Positions 60,577-64,000 of a DNA stretch of 64,000 bases are shown here, one piece after another (position 1 is the stretch's first letter; each line of letters begins with the position of its first letter). Below the pieces are notes generated by a model. That model saw only the letters and a program-made list of their open reading frames with translations, was not told where the DNA came from and made no database searches. The DNA lies in contig JAFANP010000032.1 of the NCBI GenBank assembly GCA_019232625.1, forward strand, positions 58,938 to 122,937, read 5' to 3'. This DNA is from Alphaproteobacteria bacterium. GTDB taxonomy: Bacteria; Pseudomonadota; Alphaproteobacteria; Sphingomonadales; Sphingomonadaceae. The position numbers and the translations under genes were made by a program.

Positions 60577-62837
60577 GCACCGACAAACCCACCCGCGCCG
60601 ACTGGAACGCCGCCGCCTCGAAGGAGGTGAGGGGCAAGGACATCGTCTGGCACACGCCGGAGGGAATCGACGTCCGGCCGCTCTATACCGGAGAGGATCT
60701 GGCGGGGGTCGATCCCGGCCTTCCGGGCTTCGCGCCCTATACCCGCGGGCCCTATGCCTCGATGTACACCGGCCGGCCCTGGACGATCCGGCAATATGCC
60801 GGCTTCTCCACCGCCGAGGATTCGAACGCCTTCTACCGCCGCAACCTCGCGGCCGGTCAGAAGGGGCTCAGCGTCGCCTTCGATCTCGCCACCCACCGCG
60901 GCTACGACAGCGATCATCCCCGAGTCACCGGCGACGTCGGCAAGGCCGGGGTGGCGATCGACACGATCGACGACATGAAGATCCTGTTCGACGGCATCCC
61001 GCTCGACACCATGTCGGTCTCCATGACGATGAACGGGGCGGTGCTCCCCGTCATGGCCTTCTACATCGTCGCCGCGGAGGAGCAGGGGGTCCGCCAGGAC
61101 CAGCTCTCCGGAACCATCCAGAACGACATCCTGAAGGAGTTCGCGGTCCGCAACACCTACATCTACCCGCCCGAGCCCTCGATGCGGATCGTCGCCGACA
61201 TCATCGCCTACACGTCGGAACACATGCCGCGCTTCAACTCGATCTCGATCTCCGGCTATCACATGCTCGAAGCCGGGGCGACGGCGGTTCAGGAACTCGC
61301 CTTCACCCTCGCCGACGGAATGGAATATGTCCGCGCCGCGCGCGCCAAGGGGCTGGAGGTCGACGCCTTCGCGCCGCGTCTCAGCTTCTTCTTCGGGATA
61401 GGCATGAACTTCTTCATGGAGATAGCGAAGCTGCGGGCCGCGCGCACCCTGTGGCACCGGATCATGACGCAGTTCGGCGCACGCAATCCCAAGTCGCTGA
61501 TGCTTCGCACCCACTGCCAGACGTCGGGCGTGTCGCTCACCGAGCAGGACCCCTGGAACAACGTCGTCCGAACCACCGTCGAGGCGATGGCGGCGGTGCT
61601 CGGCGGCACCCAATCGCTCCACACCAACAGCTTCGACGAGGCGATCGCCCTTCCGACGGATTTCAGCGCGCGCATCGCCCGCAACACCCAGCTCATCCTG
61701 GCCGAGGAAAGCGGCATCACCAACGTCGCCGATCCGCTCGGCGGAAGCTATTTCATCGAGAGCCTGACGAAGGAGCTCGGCGACAAGGCGTGGGCGCTGA
61801 TCGAGGAAGTGGAGGCGATGGGCGGGATGACGGCCGCCGTGCGGGACGGCATGCCCAAGCGTCGCATCGAGGAGGCGTCGGCCGAGCGCGCGGCCAAGGT
61901 CGACCGGGGCGAGACGGTGATCGTCGGCGTCAACCGCTACCGGCTCGAGGACGAGCAGCCGATCGACATTCTCGAGGTCGACAACGACAGGGTCCGCACC
62001 GGCCAGATCGCCCGAATCGAGCGGGTCCGCGCGGGGCGCGACGAAGCCAGGTGCCGCGCGGCCCTGCAGGCGTTGACCGACGCGGCGCGCGTAAGTCCTC
62101 CCCCGGAGGGGGAGGGGGACCGGGCGGAGCCTGGTGGAGGGGCTGCGCCGGCCTTCGTGCCCGCCCCTCCACCGGCCTCCGGCCGGTCCCCCTCCCCGTC
62201 CCGGGGAGGACAGGAAAGCAATCTTCTCGCCCTTGCCGTCGAATGCGCCCGCGCCCGAGCGACGCTCGGCGAGATCAGCGGCGCGCTGGAGGAGGCCTGG
62301 GGCCGCTACGACACCGTTCCGGAGCCTGTCCGCGGCATCTACGGCGCGGCCCATGAAGGCGACGCGCGCTGGCAACGGGCCGAGGCGGGGGTCGAGGCGG
62401 TCGGACGCAGGCTCGGGCGCAAGCCGCGCCTTCTCGTCGCCAAGATGGGACAGGACGGCCACGACCGCGGCGCCAACCTCGTCGCCTCGGCCTTCGCCGA
62501 CCTCGGCTTCGAGGTGGTTCCGGGGCCGCTCTTCCAGACGCCGGAGGAGAGCGCCCGGCTCGCCATCGAGCGCGACGTCGACGTCGTCGGCGCTTCCAGC
62601 CTCGCCGCGGGCCACAAGACGCTGGTCCCCGAGCTGATCGGTCAGCTGCGCGACCTCGGGCGCCCCGACATCAAGGTGGTGGTCGGCGGCGTCATCCCCG
62701 CCCAGGATTACGACATGCTCCGCGAGGCGGGCGTGCAGGCGATCTTCGGCCCCGGCACCAACCTGGTCGACGCCGCCGGCGAGGTGCTGAAGCTCCTCGG
62801 CCACAACATGCCGCCGCTGGACCAAGCCGCCGAATGA
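60573..62837 (+). CDS. scpA: Methylmalonyl-CoA mutase
   Basis: A 754-residue adenosylcobalamin enzyme that isomerizes methylmalonyl-CoA to succinyl-CoA. The N-terminal barrel has [45 protein letters not shown] and [13 protein letters not shown]. The C-terminal B12 domain has the cobalt-ligand motif DGHDRG with H630, and [14 protein letters not shown]. The start is a TTG overlapping the toxin stop. Residues about 508-546 are encoded by a palindromic repeat inserted in frame in the linker. It ends overlapping bioB by 4 nt. Confidence 0.95.
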   Translation: MSTDKPTRADWNAAASKEVRGKDIVWHTPEGIDVRPLYTGEDLAGVDPGLPGFAPYTRGPYASMYTGRPWTIRQYAGFSTAEDSNAFYRRNLAAGQKGLSVAFDLATHRGYDSDHPRVTGDVGKAGVAIDTIDDMKILFDGIPLDTMSVSMTMNGAVLPVMAFYIVAAEEQGVRQDQLSGTIQNDILKEFAVRNTYIYPPEPSMRIVADIIAYTSEHMPRFNSISISGYHMLEAGATAVQELAFTLADGMEYVRAARAKGLEVDAFAPRLSFFFGIGMNFFMEIAKLRAARTLWHRIMTQFGARNPKSLMLRTHCQTSGVSLTEQDPWNNVVRTTVEAMAAVLGGTQSLHTNSFDEAIALPTDFSARIARNTQLILAEESGITNVADPLGGSYFIESLTKELGDKAWALIEEVEAMGGMTAAVRDGMPKRRIEEASAERAAKVDRGETVIVGVNRYRLEDEQPIDILEVDNDRVRTGQIARIERVRAGRDEARCRAALQALTDAARVSPPPEGEGDRAEPGGGAAPAFVPAPPPASGRSPSPSRGGQESNLLALAVECARARATLGEISGALEEAWGRYDTVPEPVRGIYGAAHEGDARWQRAEAGVEAVGRRLGRKPRLLVAKMGQDGHDRGANLVASAFADLGFEVVPGPLFQTPEESARLAIERDVDVVGASSLAAGHKTLVPELIGQLRDLGRPDIKVVVGGVIPAQDYDMLREAGVQAIFGPGTNLVDAAGEVLKLLGHNMPPLDQAAE
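62096..62210. repeat. Palindromic repeat inserted in the mutase coding sequence
   Basis: Arm TCCTCCCCCGGAGGGGGAGG (from 62096) pairs over about 50 nt with its near-perfect inverted copy ending CCCGTCCCGGGGAGGA at 62210. The pieces match well (GGGGGACCGG against CCGGTCCCCC, GGTGGAGGGGC against GCCCCTCCACC). It encodes a Pro/Gly-rich stretch inside scpA without breaking the frame. This resembles dispersed intergenic palindromes of sphingomonads. Confidence 0.8.
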
Positions 62838-63817
62838 GCGACGTGCACGAGATCGGGAGCCCGTCCCTCGAGGCGGAGGGAAGGAGCGACTGGACCCGGG
62901 ACGAGATCCGCGCCCTCTTCGACCTGCCGTTCCTCGACCTGCTGTTCGAGGCGCAGACGGTCCACCGCCGGCACCATCCGCCCAACGAGGTCCAGCTTTC
63001 GACCTTGCTGTCGATCAAGACCGGCGGCTGTCCGGAGGATTGCGCCTATTGCCCGCAGAGCGCCCATTACGACACCGGCGTGGATGCCGAAAAGCTGATG
63101 CCGCTCGATAAGGTGCTGGCTGAGGCTCGCACCGCGCGCGACGCCGGCGCCAGCCGTTTTTGCATGGGCGCCGCCTGGCGCTCGCCGAAGGATCGCGATC
63201 TCGACCGCGTCTGCGCGATGATCGAGGGCGTCAAGTCGCTCGGCCTCGAGACCTGCGTGACGCTCGGCATGTTGACAGAGCCGCAGGCGCAAAAGCTGAA
63301 GGCTGCCGGCCTCGACTACTATAATCACAACCTCGACACCTCGCCGGATTTCTACGGACAGATCATCTCCACTCGCACCTACGAGGACCGGCTGGAAACG
63401 CTGGAGCATGTGCGCGCGGCTGGGATTCACGTCTGCTGCGGCGGCATCGTCGGCATGGGTGAGAGCCGTGAGGATCGCATCGGCATGATCGCGACGCTCG
63501 CGAGCCTGCCCGAACACCCGGAATCGGTTCCGATCAACATGCTGGTGCGGGTCGGCGGCACGCCGCTGGTGCAAGTCGATGCGCTCGATGCGCTTGAGTT
63601 CGTGCGCACCATCGGCGTTGCCCGCATCACCATGCCAGCATCGGTGGTGCGGCTTTCGGCTGGGCGCGCAGAGATGAGTGAGGAGACCCAGGCGCTCTGC
63701 TTTCTCGCCGGCGCCAATTCGATCTTCTACGGGCCGAAATTGCTGACCACGCCGAACCCGGCGCAGGATCGCGATCGCGCCTTGATGGACAAGCTCGGGC
63801 TGGTGCCCCGCTTGTAG
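62834..63817 (+). CDS. bioB: Biotin synthase
   Basis: A 327-residue radical-SAM enzyme inserting sulphur into dethiobiotin. The cluster cysteines are C66, C70 and C73 ([14 protein letters not shown]), followed by [22 protein letters not shown] and [13 protein letters not shown], all typical. It follows the mutase by a 4-nt overlap, so biotin for propionyl-CoA carboxylase would be made with it. Codon use shifts within the gene: about 8% of codons end in A or T up to 63060 and about 16% after it (hand count of a sample). Confidence 0.93.
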   Translation: MSDVHEIGSPSLEAEGRSDWTRDEIRALFDLPFLDLLFEAQTVHRRHHPPNEVQLSTLLSIKTGGCPEDCAYCPQSAHYDTGVDAEKLMPLDKVLAEARTARDAGASRFCMGAAWRSPKDRDLDRVCAMIEGVKSLGLETCVTLGMLTEPQAQKLKAAGLDYYNHNLDTSPDFYGQIISTRTYEDRLETLEHVRAAGIHVCCGGIVGMGESREDRIGMIATLASLPEHPESVPINMLVRVGGTPLVQVDALDALEFVRTIGVARITMPASVVRLSAGRAEMSEETQALCFLAGANSIFYGPKLLTTPNPAQDRDRALMDKLGLVPRL

Positions 63818-63844
63818 AGCCCCAAGCAGCCGAAGAGGGCTGGC

Positions 63845-64000
63845 GTGGTCAATCGACAAGGCCATTTTGCCTGGTACGAGTTGATCACCACTGATGTTGC
63901 CGGCGCCAAGGCTTTCTATACCAACGTGATTGGATGGGGCGCGCACGATGCTTCCGCGCCGGGCGCGACCTACATGTTGTTCGCAGCCGGAGGTACACCG
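63845..64000 (+). CDS. Glyoxalase/VOC family protein, N-terminal fragment
   Basis: A GTG-initiated frame cut off by the window end after 52 residues. It begins VNRQGHFAWYELITTDVAGA, then KAFYTNVIGWGAHD and YMLFAAGG, the pattern of VOC/glyoxalase-like proteins with the metal ligand near residue 7. About one third of its codons end in A or T, far more than the rest of the window. It starts 28 nt after bioB. The substrate is unknown. Confidence 0.75.
   Translation, partial: MVNRQGHFAWYELITTDVAGAKAFYTNVIGWGAHDASAPGATYMLFAAGGTP

Noticed and set aside
1..64000. CRISPR arrays, rRNA genes and complete insertion sequences
   Set aside because: Looked for and not found: no regularly spaced repeats, no rRNA-like sequence and no transposase gene.

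Overview
The DNA is very GC-rich, with the gene content and gene order of an alphaproteobacterium, most likely a sphingomonad (Sphingomonadales). Pointers are the MucR/Fur/PlsC/MiaB/PhoH/YbeY/CorC run, a complex-I NDUFA9-like protein beside UppP and an FzlA-like GST, and a methylmalonyl-CoA/propionyl-CoA gene set. The species cannot be named from sequence alone.

Layout. 1-16.5 kb is mostly housekeeping: lysC, lysA, ubiG, a GST-like protein, uppP, an NDUFA9-like reductase, tRNA-Leu(CAG) and a secreted alpha/beta hydrolase. It also has an isolated sugar-amidation trio (wbpG-like, hisF2, hisH2), a large RTX-type secreted protein and a GAF-EAL phosphodiesterase.

16.9-46.3 kb is the standout region. 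Twenty tightly packed minus-strand genes, most overlapping by 1-8 nt, encode an extracellular contractile injection system (eCIS, a phage-tail-like particle related to Afp/PVC). They include sheath, inner tube, cap (DUF4255), AAA+ ATPase, LysM and tube-family adaptors, gp27/gp5-like hub and spike, PAAR tip, gp25 wedge, two large baseplate proteins, a tail-protein-I-like protein and a DUF6519/beta-helix protein. A PASTA-domain accessory protein and a 1366-residue DUF4157 protein with an embedded HNH-like nuclease motif close the operon. A textbook sigma-54 promoter (TGGCACG-N4-TTGCT) lies just upstream of the first gene, and a PspF-like sigma-54 activator is encoded, convergently, at the far end. 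I infer a 28-kb sigma-54-controlled eCIS operon with its own activator.

46.5-55.9 kb returns to the chromosomal backbone on the plus strand: a GDSL-esterase autotransporter, an NfuA-type Fe-S carrier, tsaB-rimI, mucR, fur, plsC, miaB, phoH, ybeY and corC. 55.9-64 kb holds propionate catabolism: enoyl-CoA hydratase-like, pccB, two small membrane proteins, methylmalonyl-CoA epimerase, methylmalonyl-CoA mutase and bioB. A ParE-type toxin-antitoxin pair sits inside this run, and a palindromic repeat is inserted in frame in the mutase linker. Composition becomes less GC-biased from within bioB to the end of the window, where a glyoxalase-like gene is cut off.
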